Assembly (NCBI GenBank): GCA_008508345.1
Contig: QNGE01002375.1
Location: 1-64,000 of the forward strand
Length of the DNA stretch: 64,000 nt
Origin: Paragonimus westermani
Lineage: Eukaryota > Platyhelminthes > Trematoda > Plagiorchiida > Troglotrematidae
Direction of reading: 5' to 3'
Part shown: piece after piece, positions 44,601-58,555 of the stretch
Layout: each line of letters starts with the position of its first letter
Numbering within the stretch: the first letter of the stretch is position 1
The notes under the pieces: model-generated
Databases searched by the model: none
Told to the model about the DNA's origin: nothing
The model's input: only the letters and a program-made list of their open reading frames with translations
Program-made: the position numbers and the translations under genes

Positions 44601-46621
44601 AGAAACTGAGCAGGCGTTTGGCTAACAGTACGCTTGGCTGATGGGAACAGAGCTCAGCTCATCGAAAACTAGCAAGTTTATTTCATTTTGGAGTGCCACA
44701 ACTTACTTCGGACCAAGATATGTCTACACTGATAAGGGAAGTCAGTTTGGCTTAGATAAAAGAATTTGTTTATACCCTATCACAAAAAAATTTACGTTAA
44801 TAAATATTTTTGTATTTCGTAGTTGCACGCCTGTAGAAGGATGTAGTCCAGTATCCGTATAGGTAAATTATTTATGCAAAAACCAAATGTTCATATTGAT
44901 TTGGATAAAGAAATGCTGTGCAGGGTTTGTTGGCTCTTGCAGCACTCCCTTAGTAAACTGGCTGTTCTTAAAGAGACACGGGTAACAAGCCTGAACATTC
45001 AGACCATGTTGAGGGTGTATTATGAAAAGGTCTTCTCCCTTCAGATCAATAAGTGGAAAAGTCAGACAATGGACCAACTCTGTTGAAAGCTAGAACGAAA
45101 TGCAGGTATAGGCTGCAGTCTTTTGATTTGTTTAGCCCGACATTTGGTAAATTTTGACTGGTGGTGCTTTGCGGTTGGAACCAGAACTGTCATTCCGTTT
45201 ACTACTGACCCCATTGAAAAGCTGACAGAAAACTGGTTGACCAGTTTTGTCTGATTGAATGTTGTATGTATTAACGAAATATTTTCTTCGCATTCTTTTG
45301 TTTCTGGGAACGGTCCAATTCGAATTAGGTCTGAAATTATCATCGGTTTATCAGGGCTCCACCGGTTGTGTGCAAAAGAAAGTGGATACCAACAATCTGA
45401 AGCTCAAGCGGTTCAAGTGGTGACTAAATGACTCAACCACACATGTCCATGATTACTCATGACTATTGCTATCGCTATGGTTTATCACCTCATCCAGACT
45501 ATTGCCAACAAAATCCAATGACATATATCGTACGACGCTAACTGACAAAACAGCTTCTGCGATGTCAATTTAGAAGCTCAATTTGGGAGCTGGAATCAAC
45601 CAGGTGCATGGTAAACAAACAGGTGAACTTTAAAAACTTGACCTAGCACGACTAGCATAACCACTAAATAACCAGATCAACCTATCACATCTGTCCCAAC
45701 GTTTCGGTTCCCGTTACGACCTGTCTAACAGAACAGCCAGCGTTATCGTGGCACTAAAATGTGAATTCAAAGTAGGCAGAGGCGTTTAATCGATAGCCGC
45801 TAAGTGTGTCTCCACGTACTGCTAAATATGGTGGACGGTGAACTCTTGCCCGGTTTCACATGGCGTCTGCGTGATGGTGAAGTTTCTCTTTCTGGCGGAC
45901 GAGTCAAAATCGTCAACCTCGCACTGTGCGCGGAACCAGTTTGAGTTGTGTATGTTAATCCAAATGACTACTGGTTGGTTTTTCGTTCCAATACAGCGCG
46001 CACCATAACTACAGGAAAACCTACAATTTTCTGACTCCCCCTTCAAGCTACATCGGCATGTGTTAACTCAGTGATAGAATAACTTATTAGCAAAATTGAA
46101 ATCTGTGATTTCAAACTACCCGGAGTTATCGATCGCAGTCAACAAGGCAGTTACTGCCATTCTTTTTGCGTCGGTCGAGTAATACGAGCACTACTCACGT
46201 GCAACGCTGCCTGGATGTGCACCAGTTATGTCACTGGCATAGTTCTCAGAACACCGGTGTCATAAACAGAGTTGAACATTTGTTGAAAGCAAGAATCGAT
46301 TATGTGACTTAATAAAAGCCAAAATAGGGTGTTTCTTTCGAACGGTTTTACATGACCGGCGTATAAGAACACGAAACGTGCCACCGGATGTAAATTATGT
46401 TTAATCTACACAAATAGTGAACAAACAGAACATCATACTAAGTAAAATGAAGCAATGGTTCACAGGTTTTGTTCGCATTAGGGAAACAGGCATGTGAAAG
46501 CTGTAACCTTGGAAATTGCATGTGCTCATATGACTAAAGAGGTCAAAATGTGGTTCAGTAACTTGTTAAATCTGGTTGGTGATGTTTTTCGATTTGAAAA
46601 GCTCCCGGTAATTTGCTGCCT
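35658..46621. other. Intergenic region between the convergent annexins
   Basis: About 11 kb with no gene I can support. The longest frame (42501-42992 +, 163 aa) resembles nothing known. A short piece at 44680-44760 (+) reads YFGPRYVYTDKGSQF, like the TDxGSQF block of LTR-retrotransposon integrases, but has no supporting context. No regulatory element was recognised. Confidence 0.7.
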
Positions 46622-46744
46622 CTATTCGCCAATCAGTTTCAGCAACAACTTACGGAAGTCGCCTGACGTGTCCGACTTAATCGCATCTGCCAGCGATTTA
46701 CCGAAGTAGTCTTGATACATTGTTTTGATGGCCGTCATATCAGT
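46622..46744 (-). CDS. Annexin 2 last exon: end of repeat 4, stop
   Basis: Encodes TDMTAIKTMYQDYFGKSLAD, then AIKSDTSGDFRKLLLKLIGE, then TAG. Acceptor on the - strand is cctttgttgcag. The SDTSGDF segment carries the acidic calcium ligand. I did not see a clear AATAAA on the - strand just downstream. Confidence 0.97.
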   Translation of the reverse strand, partial: TDMTAIKTMYQDYFGKSLADAIKSDTSGDFRKLLLKLIGE

Positions 46745-49700
46745 CTGCAACAAAGGAAATACACTGAACAAATAGCCACCGTAGACGATAGCTTCTATGG
46801 TGAAAGGGAACGGATATCAGAAGATGTCAGAGTAATGTAGACATTAAGATAGCGGAAGGTTAGATCAACTGGTTGATAAACTAACAGTACGCTGTTACAT
46901 GAAAATCGCAGGAGAAACATACGAATGGATAACCCGCTTAGTGATATAAGGTGGTTAGATTAATTTCTGATGTCTTGGCAGTGGAGCGTGACTATTTATC
47001 TGGGTAAATGTGTGGGTGAGTTTTGTGTGGGTTTTCCAGTACCATTAGTACTAGAGTAAGACGATTACAACAACCGTTAAAAATATTCGTTTGTCCTTCA
47101 GATAGAAGAGTTGTGAGGAGTATAATATTTCGAGAGACAAACATTCTTTGGTTATTATCACTAACCTCAGTTATTGTTCACTGTGCAGAATTGTCCGAAA
47201 TTTAAGCATTTTTCCATGGAGCATTTTCGAAGCCAATGTCGGATTGGTTTTTCGACTTGACAACGGTTGGGAACCTCTTGCTAATTCTACTCTAAACCGA
47301 ATATCCAGCTGGTTTCCTGTGGATGTTTGGATTTACAGCTGAATTATAACAAACAGTCCTGTGCAACAAACGCAGAATTTTCTCCTATTTATTTTCTCCC
47401 ATCAGTCCAGTGAAAAGATCTTGTTCAATATCGCGTCAGATTTGACCAGGTAGCAACATCGTATTTCTGTACTTGAGTGTTCTATTAGTATACATGAATG
47501 CGCATTTGACATCTCAGAGGTAATACAAGTTATATGCGTGGTTTCTAGCAGGCAAGGAACATACTTATCTGCATTCTCAGCAAATATTTCTAACTAGTCT
47601 CATGCATTTGTCAAGCTGTTTTTTTTCTTATTTCTAACTTGCATCTTCTCATTAGGCGAAATTGTTCGTAACTAACAGATAATTTGAAATATTCCCTTTG
47701 TACTTTGCCTTTTCAAACGTTGTACTCTTAAGAGTGAATTGCGAAAACCCTAGAGAGCAAATGACATTTACCCAACCTCATTCGTGAATTTCATCAGTTA
47801 GATAAACAATCATTGACTTATGGTCAACCTGCCTATCACAGATGTCAAAATTTGTCTGTTGCCTAATGGGTTTAGTCGCTACTTGGTTATAGCGAATAAT
47901 TTAAAACAGACGAACCTTAGGGAAATTTTACCACTTGTATCCTGGGGATGGCCAGCCAAGGTGGGGAGACTTAAGCTCAAAGGTTTTTAACAGTTTCACC
48001 CAGTCAAACATACCTTTGTATGCACACTTTACTAAGGAACGTCCTGCTTGTTGAGAAGTTTTTTCAGAAGTTGATCCACAACAACTAAACTCTCCGACTG
48101 CAAGTACTCAGGTTTGTAGGTTGAACAATTTTCTTTAGCTTCTTGGAAATTTGTGCATACATCTTTTGTTGAAGCGTAGCTCTGAGGATACTAACAGATG
48201 CCTCTGACTTGGTGAACTTCCATCCTGACGATCTCACACACTTTGCTACTAGAAAACTTGGGTGTGTTCAAGTGAAAATTTGTCAACGGTTTTTTATCGG
48301 GCTTCTAACTATAATCCATACACCTTGTATTGCGGAGGCTTTGTTGTAGCAGCCCAAGATAAAGTTAGCAGTCGTCTAACAATTCTGGAGATAGTGGCAA
48401 CGAACTTGCTTCAAATAACTTTTCATCATGAAATCGTACTAGGATATCTAAGGTACGTACTTTGGATAAACAAGAATGGAAAAATAACCCGTCACGGTGC
48501 TCTAACTTGCCAGTAGGTTATGACTGTAGTTGTTCGACTATCTTTACTGCCAGTCTACTCCTTCAGCAACTGCTTCACCGGATATGTACACTGTACGAAA
48601 TCGAAGAGATATTGAAGACTTCAATCAAACTTGTATTGGTTTTGAAAAAACAGGCACTAAATGAATGCTGAACAGTGACATCTCATCAACAGCTGCCATT
48701 CAGTTTAGCACGTTAAAACTGCCGAAACGATCTATTTTCCTGGTTTTCCTCTTATTGCTCACAATTTAAAAATTGTTTAATCTTCTCTTCTAATTCATAG
48801 ACATTAAAGCAATTTTTTGGCCATCAGTTGTTCACCGTCTATTGTTCAACAAACTATTCATAGATCTGTGAAATAACTGGACACTTTTGTTCTCACAACC
48901 TACATCTTCCGCATACAAATTAGTGAGAACTGTTCGTGTTTCCAGTTCAAATAGACTATACCCTCAACTGTCATCCCATCAGTGGTCCAGCTATTTTTCT
49001 GACTTTGTTCGTGAACTCTTATCAATAAATAACATACTCTTGGTAATGACAGCTTATACACATTTCCAAAAGTGTTCGACTTTCTAGCGGAATTATGATT
49101 ACTGGTAATAAGTGTATGATCCTTACTGTCGGCCAAACACTCCCTAAGATTCTACCTGGTTTTATCTATTCGGTTGTTTCCAAGTTGACACAGTAAGCTC
49201 CGATTTCGCTCGAGTGACGAAAACACAATGAATCCACTGACAATTCAGTCAGCCCTTACTCCGCTCATGTATATTTTCTCTTTGATTCACATGTGATGAT
49301 ACACTTTCGTTAAATTTTTCACCATACTAATAAGTAAAGTTTGTGCTGGCAGCACCAAGGTCTTATTAGCACACCCAAGAGATCTACAGCTTTTCTGATT
49401 TTACCTCTCAGTCGTGATCTGTGTTGCATTAACGTTTCTCACATAAACACTCGTGGTGCTCAGCGTTGGAAACCCATTCGCATTGATTCAGGTGAACGTT
49501 GACAGCTCCATCGCTGAGCTCGCACAACAATTGTCGTTTCTGCACTTGTTGTTTCTGTCGTGAGGTTAAATGCAGTCAAAGCCTAGACTTTTGGTAGTCG
49601 GGACTCTTTTAACCTATCGGTTTTGCCACATAACTGGTTTGCAGTTGTTTGCTTGATTTTGAAATTAAATCAGCTCGACTTGGTGGCAGACCTGGGATTT

Positions 49701-52700
49701 GCCTAATTGTGTCTGCTAAGCACTTGTCCCCACCTCGATCGAGTACATTGGTGACCGCATGTATTGAAAGCAATAGGGCGATGACAGTTGAAAAAACAGA
49801 CATGAAACAAAGAGATAGCTACCTAACCGGCTGGGGTTTTTTGGAAACTGATGCAGGAAACATCAGCTAGCCGTAGATTGTCAGCCAATTAACAAGAATT
49901 GGGAAGGTATAGAAGTGTCATGTGGACAAGGTCTTGAATAGTTCCAATCAAATTCTGCACGGCATACAGCCGCGACAGCGTTTTCGTGCATCCGTCGCGA
50001 ACGCCTTTCGGTAGATCGATACTCATCAGCCCACCCGTAATTTGAATCAAACAGATAACCAGTTGTCCTTGTTTCAAAGTGCTGTGTGTAGAATTTGAGC
50101 CATTTCTCCCCTAAGATTGCTCAAGACCAGCTTTGGAGAAACCCAAAACAATGCAACTTTAGGTGACAAAATTGAAGTACTGTTGATCTTAACAACTGTC
50201 ACCCTTATTCATTCCGAACCTCAATTTATTTCTCAAGTTTTACATGGTACAAAAGCATAGTGAGTAACCAAACGTTATGTTCGGAGTAAAACTCAGATTT
50301 TGAGAGTTTACCTGTGGTAAACCCTCAGAATGTGAATGAATTTCTGCGTACACACTGATTGAAAAACGTTTGCTGTTCAAAAAAACGATTCAAGACCATG
50401 TCTCAAGCGCAAGGCAAACAAGAGTTATATCGCATCTTGTTAGACAGAACAGTGCTGAGACTGCTGATCATAACGGCCTAGTGGTACTTATCAGACATTT
50501 CGGGGCTTGATAAGGTAGGTGATGCACCCATCGCAGTTGAATGCTTTGAAATGCCTCTCAGTTGAGTGTCATTTAAAATAGCTGGTACCCCTGATTTTAT
50601 AACTGCTGTGCTTCACATAGAGAACACAGCTTGGTTGTTATGTTTGGCACATTTCTGAGAGCGGTGTGAAGACTAACATCCAGACGAGTTCATTAATTTC
50701 TAAGTTACCTCGTACCCCATAAAATGGCCGGTTTTGAAGTTTTTGATTAAATTTGTGAACATCTTCAACTCACAGCTTCTAGCTTTTAGAAACCGCTGTC
50801 AAATTTGACGTCAGCAGTAAACTCGTTGGGCTATGCTCCCATTGCAGTGACATCGACAGTCGGAGTTTAAACTGGTGTAGTCCACCCTGTTGCTCCTGTA
50901 CGTTGACAACATGTAAAAACATCCTGTAGCGTCTAAGTTCAGCCGTTTGGTTTGAGACTTCACAAAGACAACAGAACGTTAAGCTTACCGACCTCAATTT
51001 GACAACCCCACTTCACTGCCCATCTGCTGAACTCAGCTCCTTGGTCTCAATTGTTGGTGTTCCGCAGCCAATTAGTCAAAAATTACTTCGGTTATAGAGG
51101 TTTCGTAGATTACAAACTGCCGTTTCGAAATGATACTGTATGTGTCGCCTTCGTTTGCTGTTAAGATATGCACAAGTCACAACAGTTTCTTTAATACGTA
51201 CATGCGCATAAACAGAAGCGCAAAATAGTTACATGCTTAAATGTTATGTGGGACAGGGCGTATAGGTGAGTGAGTATCAAATGTAGTTGTAATTGATGGC
51301 CAAAAGCGGACCACGTTACTTTCCTTGTCTTCTGTATCATAAACATTTATGATTATCAAAAACATAAGAACCAAAAGCACTTACCTCGCAGCGCAAACAA
51401 ACTAGACGAATGAGCGAATCCTCATCGGTGCCAACGCCGTACATGGACTCGTATAACTGACAGACAAGTAGCAATCGTAAATTTACCTGGGCCATCACTT
51501 CGAAAAGATGGGACAGAAAACGGCATATATCGTTTTTATTGTATAAGTGAATGTGGAATCAAGTAGTCAGACATTTTTGTTGCAATTAGTATTCCATCGT
51601 AAAAAAAGATAGCTCATCCATGAAAAAATTAGAGACGTTTCAAAAGTATATCTGAATTTCATTATACGACAAGGGCTTTATTCTTGGTTTATGAGGTATT
51701 AGGGAGGCAACGGTAAGAACGATAACATAGTCCTTCTCGTTATTTGTTTGAATTTCTGGAAAAAAACGAAATGTTCTAATGGATTGATCGTTTTCCCGTG
51801 GTGTGAAAAATAGATCTCTAACTTGCCCGGAATGTAAGCCACTGAGTGACAATCACGTGCCTTTCGGATAATCTGGCAATTGGTGTGTAGCCCTGAGTTT
51901 TGGACGAGTCTTGAAATAAAGTTGACCCTCTGCATACATCGAAATTTTCACTTTGTTTGGTCTCAAAATGGCTACCCGCTAGTTTAATAAGTCGTCTGCA
52001 GTTCATTCAAAATTTAAATGAAATTTAAATATAAAAAACCCAAACAGTGTTACGTTCACAGTTGAATGCAGCTTTTCATCTGGACAGACGCTACATGCAG
52101 TTCAAATCAGAACTAGGTGATGGACTTGGGATTTTCATCTGGCAGACGGCATTTCTGTCGTATATCCATGTCACGATCACGATCGCATATCTCTGTGTAT
52201 GTGATAGAAGCATGTCTACCATTGCTCCATTGAGCTGATATTAAGCACGACAGAACTGTTGCACCTAGGTACTCAGTCACGCCTACAATAAGTACAGTGG
52301 TGCGGTGCTTTAGGAGAATGTCGGCAAGAATCCCCACTTAGTTCATGGCACTAATATGCACTAACAAAGAACCTTAACGATAGAAAGCTTGAATTTCTGT
52401 CGATAAAGTCCGGTTGGTATGTGTCTGAGTGAAAAATCCGCATGCAATTTTGAGGGGCTATTCGGTCAGTTGTCAATTACCTGCACAATATTTATGCTAT
52501 CAGGTCAGTCTTGTCTGATGAGCCCATATTCACATAACTAGAATTGTCCATCGTTTTCATTCATAATTCCGCCAACTTTGCAATTTGTGTGTATGAACTG
52601 TAGTCACCCCGATACGTAGAGTAGTTCATTGTGTTCATATAATCATAGTCATGATGTGGTAAAAAGTGAGCTGACTGTTGAGTTTGCCTTCCTCGTGCGC

Positions 52701-55700
52701 ATGTGTACCTTCAATTTAACAACCCCAGAGTATGACAGGTGATGTGATTGATGATTTCTCAGTGGACTGTCAAAAATTTCGTTCGTTTATCAATCGACTC
52801 ATGTCGTTTGACTGAGAGTTTGTTTCCTTGGCTTTCGAGTCATCGGTATGAGCAATTCTAAAGACCACCGACCTGATTTGATTGAACAAAGCTGTCTCAT
52901 GTAACATACCCGTGGTCCACCAAGTACCGTGCGAAGGACTAATTCAACTGCACTATGCCAGTATGTACACGGGTTCACTTTGGCATTTTCAGCTGGATGT
53001 TATTTGGTTACTGTTGGACAATTCTTAAAGACCAACCGAACCCTACGCGTGTTAACTGAGCTAGTTGTTCTACATGGACCCCACATTATCATGAGGATGA
53101 ACTCAACTGTGCTCTCCCAGAAGAAAACACAATTTGGCCCAGATATCAACATCAGGAAGTAAGGAATGTTTTTTACATTACGAAATCACGTTGCGGAAGC
53201 AAAGTTCCGTGATCCAAGCATGGAAAACCTGTAGAGATATCAAATAAGCTCACTCCTCTTAGGATGAGAAATAAGACAGCTTTTTCAGTCCCAACCCATT
53301 TAAAACAAAGACATTATCAACATAGATTGACTAGCCCTTGAACAATACTCTGTCGAGTGTAAACTTGAGCTGCATCTGGAACCGGAACCTAGCCTATGAC
53401 TTTTTAACCTGACCCAATCATTAGCCCTTAGGTTTGAGTTGCCTGCGTTTGGTTCTCGTCTAAACCTGTGCAACCAGACACCATCCCAATCTACGTGTGA
53501 CCACTCTAGTACACTGTAGCAAACGCTAGGTGGTGTAAAGCCTTCCATTTGTTAGCTGTCTTGTAAGTTGACCTTGACATCTCTATACATTTTATGGTGA
53601 ATGGAAAAGTCCAAAAACAGGCTACAAACGATAGTCATTCGCCGAGTAACTTCCTTAGGATGGTCTTATAATCGTATATCTGACTGCAGCCGGAAACCTA
53701 GAAGTCACCCTGCATATGTGTGGTGTCATTAAGGTTCAACGAGTTGTGGGCTGGAGGACGCAGACACTCGTTAAACCACCACTACGGTTTCCTTAAAATT
53801 TTCCCTTTTGTTGGTTGGCTAGACAGAAAGATCTGTCGAAACGTCCGCCCACTGGACACTTGTAATCGCGATCAGTGGACTCTCTTGCCCCCTAAGTTGG
53901 GGTCAATGCTGCAAGATAGCATTGTGGAAATCAATGACCTACATCACTGACACTTCGAACTATCACATGATGATCTCATGAGTTTACCGCAGAACAGCTC
54001 TCGGAAATGGATCACAGCAATGGTGTCCATACATCGCGTGCAACTTCGAAATGTTCTGATTTTGAAACTGTAGCCATATTTTCGTTAAAAAAAGTCACAC
54101 TCCTGTACTATATTTTAAGGTCATTGGTAAACCTACATTGACAAAACTAATAATATTGAGCAGGGAACCGATCAGGTTAACAGTGCATCGATGGAATACG
54201 GGTCTTTAATGCCTACAATCGGAAAAGTTGATTTAGGTTTTTCTATTAAATCAGAAGGACCTGTGATTCGTTATCCGTGACCTAACGTTATGATATACTT
54301 TTACAGCCTAAACACTTCAATGTCGACTGGTCGTTAGTGTACGCGTTCTAACCAGGGAAACTGAAGGCCATGTAGGGAAAAAATTAGCCAATATGAAAGA
54401 GCGGTACTCGCAGAGAACAGTCGTCCATAGTAGTCTATATTGGTCTTCCATCACAATATGTAAAGACCTCAGAAGAGGTGGTCTAGTAATTTGACAAAAT
54501 TTAACCTTTGGCAATTAAGCTATACAGATCTTGGCTTAGATTCCCAAAGATACGGTAGTTCTCTGACAACCAGTACAGTTGTCACGCTGAGAATATTAGC
54601 TTATTGATTTCCATGCGGTCTTTTTGCATCATTTGGCCAAACATTTCTATGCAGAAGTGTGATGGCTAATCTGCCATTTTTTCCGCAACGTACCAACCAA
54701 CTGGATCAGCAGGTCCTTCCACAATTCTTCATTAGTTAATGTAATTTTTTCTGTGTGCTTGAAACACAGGTTCTCAAGGTTCCCGTGTATGTTTTTATGG
54801 TTCCTTTGGAAATGTGGGCGAGGCCATAATGAGAGATAGAGTAATCAAGAGCGATTAACCTAAAATGTCTACCAGACTGATTGATATACCATTGTTAATG
54901 AGTCGTGGCCATCGGTTTGGGAACTGGTTTATCTGATGATCAGGACTTTGTGAAAGTAAAATCCGCATAGGCCTTAGCGGAATCTTCCAAATGCTCACAT
55001 TACCGTTAAGCCTTCCTTCTGCATCTAAAACCACATCTTCTGTGTCTTGTTCAACAATCTAGAAAAGTGAACGATCGGAAAGCCACCTTGCTCTGTAAAG
55101 TCGCCATCACAATATTGTGCATATCCGTAAATAGCTGCGTGTGCTGTGTGGTAAGTGCAGTGTCAATATCCTGCGCTTCATAATTAGTTGGATGAATTCA
55201 CGTAGAATAGACAGGTTTGCATGCAACCAGGCCCAATCATCTGCCGTTTCACATTAAATTGGATGAGGTGCCTTCAATGTTCCACCACCGACTTTAGATT
55301 GTATTTCTTCTTAAGCAAACACCCACTGGTTATGAGCTAACTTCAGACTGAGTTAGATCAAAGTTCACGTGATCCAGCAGCCGATAGAACACAATCCGAA
55401 TGATTAATATGGAAGATTTACTGTATGTGCTCTATGTGACCTCAGCGACGCTCCACGATACAGTTGAAGAATCTCAGTCGTTTTCGGTTCTCTTCGAATT
55501 GATGGTCAGTGTGTCATCCCTTTAGGAAGTACGCTACATAATCCACCTAAAATCGACAACTGATAACTTAATACGCTTCTCGGAATACGTGTACTGCATG
55601 CTTGGAGTCTGTTGTAGTGAAAGATCCAGCTCGGAGTACTGACCATCGTTACTAGATTTGATTCAGTCGTCATTAAAAAGAAGTTCGCAAGGACATACTG

Positions 55701-58555
55701 AAAGACCGGCCCATCGGGTTGCCACACATTAGGAGGACTGATCCAGGGTTAATCTAATCAACCGTCCTATGATTTTGAATGCAGTAACTTAAGTGGCTTT
55801 TCAACTTAAAGTCAAAACCTCTCTCCTATTCAGATTTGTCAGAGTGAACGAACCCAGTGGATTCAATTAACTTTGAAACTTACTAGAAGAGCTGGCCCAA
55901 GAACTAGTGTCTTGGAAGTGAGCGAAGACAAAAGATATTTAACGGCTTGTGCTACCGATGATGCAGTTATGCATACTGACATAGAAGAGGTCTGTCTGAT
56001 AATGGTAGGCAGTATTCAAACCAATATGTTTTCCATTTTAACGTGGAACGAGAAATTGGGTGGTAGGTACGATCGACCAGATGACAGTTGTGAACAAAAG
56101 AGAAGTCAACGGGCAGTGTCAATACAGCCTGGTTTGTTGGGTGAAACGAGGTCATTGCAGATCGTCCAACTCTGAAAATGAGCATTCAAACATCAAATAG
56201 ATTTGCGCAAACGCTGATGGAATGACAGAGTAAGATGTCTGAACCAATAGTCACGTCATCAGAGCCTCGTGAGTAATTTCGCTGGACACTCTCCAGCCCA
56301 CATTTATAGCCGATTTTCTTGGCTGTGATGAGGTCCGGCGTAATTTGGAACGTGACAGACTGGTAACAAATAATGAAACTGTCCTAAGAATGAGAAAGGC
56401 CAACTGATAGCAGCAGAAATGCGAACTGAACTGGCGTATTAACTTGTAAACTGATCGATTAAATAAATTAAACGCTGGGGAATAATAGAGCAAAAATGTG
56501 TTTCCCACTTACGTAATTGCCAGACTCCTGTGTACTCATGTTTTTTGGCCTTTTTTAAGTGCACACCACCTGTTTCAGTTCAGTAACCACTCAGTTTTTA
56601 GCCAACCGTCTACAAGCAGCTGGGCTGTTTGTCTGAGCAAGCGCATTTTCGAAAGGTGTGACGCAACTCGCAACATCCGGCTCACTCCTGAAATTGATAG
56701 CACTACCCTGAGCGGTTTTTCACTTCAAACGTAAACAGCTTCATCGAGATATCAACTCCGAACAACTATACTTCAAAATACGGATGAAATACCTTATATT
56801 AGATAACACGTTTATCAAACGTCGAGTAACAGGCGAAATAGTGTCGGTCAAAATAACAAAAGCCAGTAGACAGAAGCCACATCGAATGTAGTAAACACTC
56901 AGCACAGTGGTGGATGTAGACTACGCCGTATATTATCCAAACGTTATTAATCACATACACAGCACAGCGCGATCAACAGAGAGACATTACATGATAATCA
57001 TGATTAAGCCACTGTAATAATGATTTTGATTGACCATCAGAAAAACCCCACATGTAGAAATCTGGACAGCAGTTCCGTTTGTAAAATTACCGTAGGTGAA
57101 CCGTACATAAATATACGAAGAAAAGTCGTCCAAATCAAGTGGGAGCACATTTCAAAGCCAAGGGTCCCCACAAACTAGTTATCTTGCTATTATATCGGAC
57201 TCATATCGATCGACTCTCACAAGTGTGAAATACTCATTCACTTGATAATACGCAAGTTCATTGAAAATATTTTAAATCTTCCCAGAAGGCCAGTCCTAAC
57301 TGAAGAGTACCGGATACGTAAACATATTTATGCACGTAACTTCAAAATAGGTGGAATAACTTCTTGAATGACTTCAAAGCAATGATAGTTCCGACGACCT
57401 GCCCTGCTTTAAATGTGCATCTTGTGACTGTCTGGAAAAAAGATGGCAATCTCCCTTCGGACAAAACAAAAAGACCGAAACCTTTCCAAGCGTAACATGT
57501 ACTGCGCACTGATTATCCCACTGTCTATTTCAGAACAAACAACCGAGTAATATTCGCAACACCGAATGTGGCTCATTAAAGTCTAGGTAACCTGACGAAC
57601 GTTGCTGTTAGGTCAAACCTATTCTCTAAAACAAGCAGAATAGACATCTGCGTAAATAAGCACCACTTCCAACACGAACTAGCAATGCTACACAGGCACC
57701 GACAACCAAGACAGAAAGTTGGAACATCGTACGTTTGCCTGAAAAAATGAGGTTATTCGTCTGATTTCATCTTCGCATGGTTGAGTGTTCTCTTCCTTCG
57801 CTCTACGATGATGCTGAATAGGCAGCGTATTCATAAGGTAAAAACAGTATGCGAGCTAGTTTCATCTGCTTAGATCATGCGACAATCGCACATAAGTGGT
57901 AAGTGGATACACATGCCACAATATCACAATATCTTGGCTCATGACTAATTGCTATCTTTCCCTCATGTGGACACTTACCGTTGCATTCTGTTACTGGCAG
58001 AACAGTATAGTGTGCAAAGGAATGTGTTGGACATGGATAGTAATTAGTCGAACATCACAGCCAATGAGCAGTGTTTGAAGTACGACTTGGCATAAGTGAA
58101 TGAGTGATAGAAGCTCAAATAGAATTTGTCTCCCTGATAAATTTTTCAGCTGCCAACCCTACCCATTCTAACTGTACATCAGTGCATCTCAAAGTCTGTT
58201 CTCTGTACATTATGATCATATAAAATAACCCTTGATCACCAGAAAGCAAACTGATTCAAATACTCTATCGTTGTATCGTTTTCCCGCCAGCCGTTAGAAA
58301 GCTTTGTTAATTTGTTTGGGTCGCTGCATTACCAGCGGACTGTTAATGAAGTGTCTTTTGTGTTCTATCGTTACTACGTCTCCAGGGCATTTAAGTACAT
58401 CTACGATTACTTATTCAAAGTTGAATACAGAACCGGCGAAACCGGCAATGATGAAACGCTTAGTTTCTGTCGAACTTACACATTGTGTTCATACCGGTGC
58501 GCAAGGGGTCGGAGAATTTCTTCGTGATGTCGTCAACCAACGTGGTGCCATATCG
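46622..58555 (-). CDS. Annexin gene 2, 3' part (exons for end of repeat 3 and repeat 4)
   Basis: Three - strand exons, 58555-58480, 51497-51385 and 46744-46622, splice in phase (1, then 0). They give the end of annexin repeat 3 and all of repeat 4, about 103 residues to the stop. They correspond one to one with exons 6-8 of annexin gene 1; the first two match exactly in length. Repeat 4 keeps a full type II calcium site: YGVGTDED, then SDTSGDF. The exons for repeats 1 to mid 3 were not found between 58556 and 64000, so the gene probably runs off the right edge. The two annexins are convergent, a paralogous tail-to-tail pair. Confidence 0.92.
46745..51384 (-). other. Annexin 2 last intron
   Basis: 4640 bp. 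One - strand frame at 49889-50077 (ending LVHMTLLYLPNSC) has a coding-like look but no recognised family and no clear splice sites. Otherwise I see nothing. Confidence 0.75.
51385..51497 (-). CDS. Annexin 2 exon: start of repeat 4
   Basis: 113 nt encoding MAQVNLRLLLVCQLYESMYG then VGTDEDSLIRLVCLRCE. It matches annexin 1 exon 7 (MTQINLRLLLACQLYESMAG). The YGVGTDED loop is a canonical annexin calcium loop. Acceptor on the - strand is atcttttcgaag, donor is gtaagtg. Confidence 0.97.
51498..58479 (-). other. Annexin 2 penultimate intron
   Basis: 6982 bp. It contains a 55-bp annexin-like fragment at 55004-55058 on the same strand, out of normal exon order. No mobile element protein was recognised. 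Confidence 0.75.
58480..58555 (-). CDS. Annexin 2 exon: end of repeat 3
   Basis: 76 nt encoding RYGTTLVDDITKKFSDPLRT then GMNTM, plus one base. Acceptor on the - strand is taaacttcaag, donor is gtaagt. The KFSDPLRTGMNTM end closely resembles KFSEPLRTGLNTM of annexin 1 exon 6, which confirms both. Apparent open frames on the + strand here are antisense shadows. Confidence 0.93.
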
